A DNA stretch of 64,000 nucleotides, from contig KZ111140.1 of NCBI GenBank assembly GCA_002077045.2, positions 1,930,106-1,994,105 of the forward strand, in the 5' to 3' direction. Numbering within the stretch: the first letter of the stretch is position 1; each line of letters opens with the position of its first letter. Positions 63,925-64,000 of this stretch are shown here, piece by piece. Below the pieces are notes generated by a model. The model made no database searches. It was not told the origin of the DNA and was given only the letters and a program-made list of their open reading frames with translations. This stretch comes from Rachicladosporium sp. CCFEE 5018. Taxonomy: Eukaryota; Ascomycota; Dothideomycetes; Cladosporiales; Cladosporiaceae. Made by a program: the position numbers and the translations under genes.

Positions 63925-64000
63925 GTCGAGTGCCGAGCTTCAGGGGAGAGATATATGCTAGAAAGTAAGACGGCTTTGCGAAGTGTGTGTCTGTCACTTT

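Noticed and set aside
1..64000. CRISPR arrays, insertion sequences, riboswitches, tRNA genes
   Set aside because: None could be supported; a nuclear fungal window is not expected to hold the first three, and no cloverleaf-like sequence stood out by eye. tRNAscan would be decisive.

Overview
The window is nuclear DNA from a filamentous ascomycete. Genes are dense and on both strands, introns are mostly 48-60 bp (GT...AG, often with a CTGAC/CTAAC branch site), and the proteins are fungal (IQGAP, epsin, SPC3, CPD photolyase, GT90, WDR26/Gid7). A Dothideomycete is the best guess, and a genome with two near-identical gene sets (as in the black yeast Hortaea) would fit, but this is inference from content and not a database match.

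Three runs of exactly 100 N (4186-4285, 30635-30734, 45489-45588) split the window into four contigs: A (1-4185), B (4286-30634), C (30735-45488) and D (45589-64000). A repeats B 7615-11801 at about 97-99% identity by eye: IQGAP C-terminus, PLP enzyme, and the 5' part of an unnamed gene. The first 3.3 kb of C repeats B 13948-17270: cyclophilin, epsin and the downstream spacer. A stops and C resumes about 2.1 kb apart on the B map, so A and C look like neighbouring pieces of one haplotype or subgenome, with its partner B placed between them. Real segmental duplication is the alternative. Collinearity of B and C ends sharply at about 17265/34065. There B enters a Ste20-like kinase that lacks its N-lobe, while C continues into other genes, so the B junction cuts two genes.

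Contig B carries IQGAP (cytokinesis scaffold), the PLP enzyme, the unnamed 690-aa protein, cyclophilin, epsin, the beheaded kinase, an AlkB-like dioxygenase, a BTB-like protein, signal peptidase subunit SPC3, an unnamed large protein, a mitochondrial dehydrogenase kinase and a USP7/Ubp15-type deubiquitinase cut by the gap. Contig C carries a cyclophilin stub, the epsin copy, a small unnamed gene, a LicD-type protein, ribosomal protein uL14, a membrane protein, an SDR oxidoreductase, a CPD photolyase with an internal TAG, and a beta-propeller-like protein cut by the gap. Contig D carries an insulysin-type metalloprotease (cut), WDR26/Gid7, two convergent related secreted proteins, a GT90 glycosyltransferase, mitochondrial bL27, AP-1 mu, a decayed BTB-like paralogue, an F-box-like gene overlapping a TAG-interrupted frame, and GTP cyclohydrolase I.

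Most genes are housekeeping, without a metabolic cluster. The links worth noting are trafficking (epsin with an acidic-phenylalanine ear motif, AP-1 mu, SPC3) and protein turnover (USP, Gid7, insulysin). The notable signals are the copy structure and its gene-breaking junction, the nonsense codon in photolyase, the decayed BTB paralogue and the pair of secreted paralogues.
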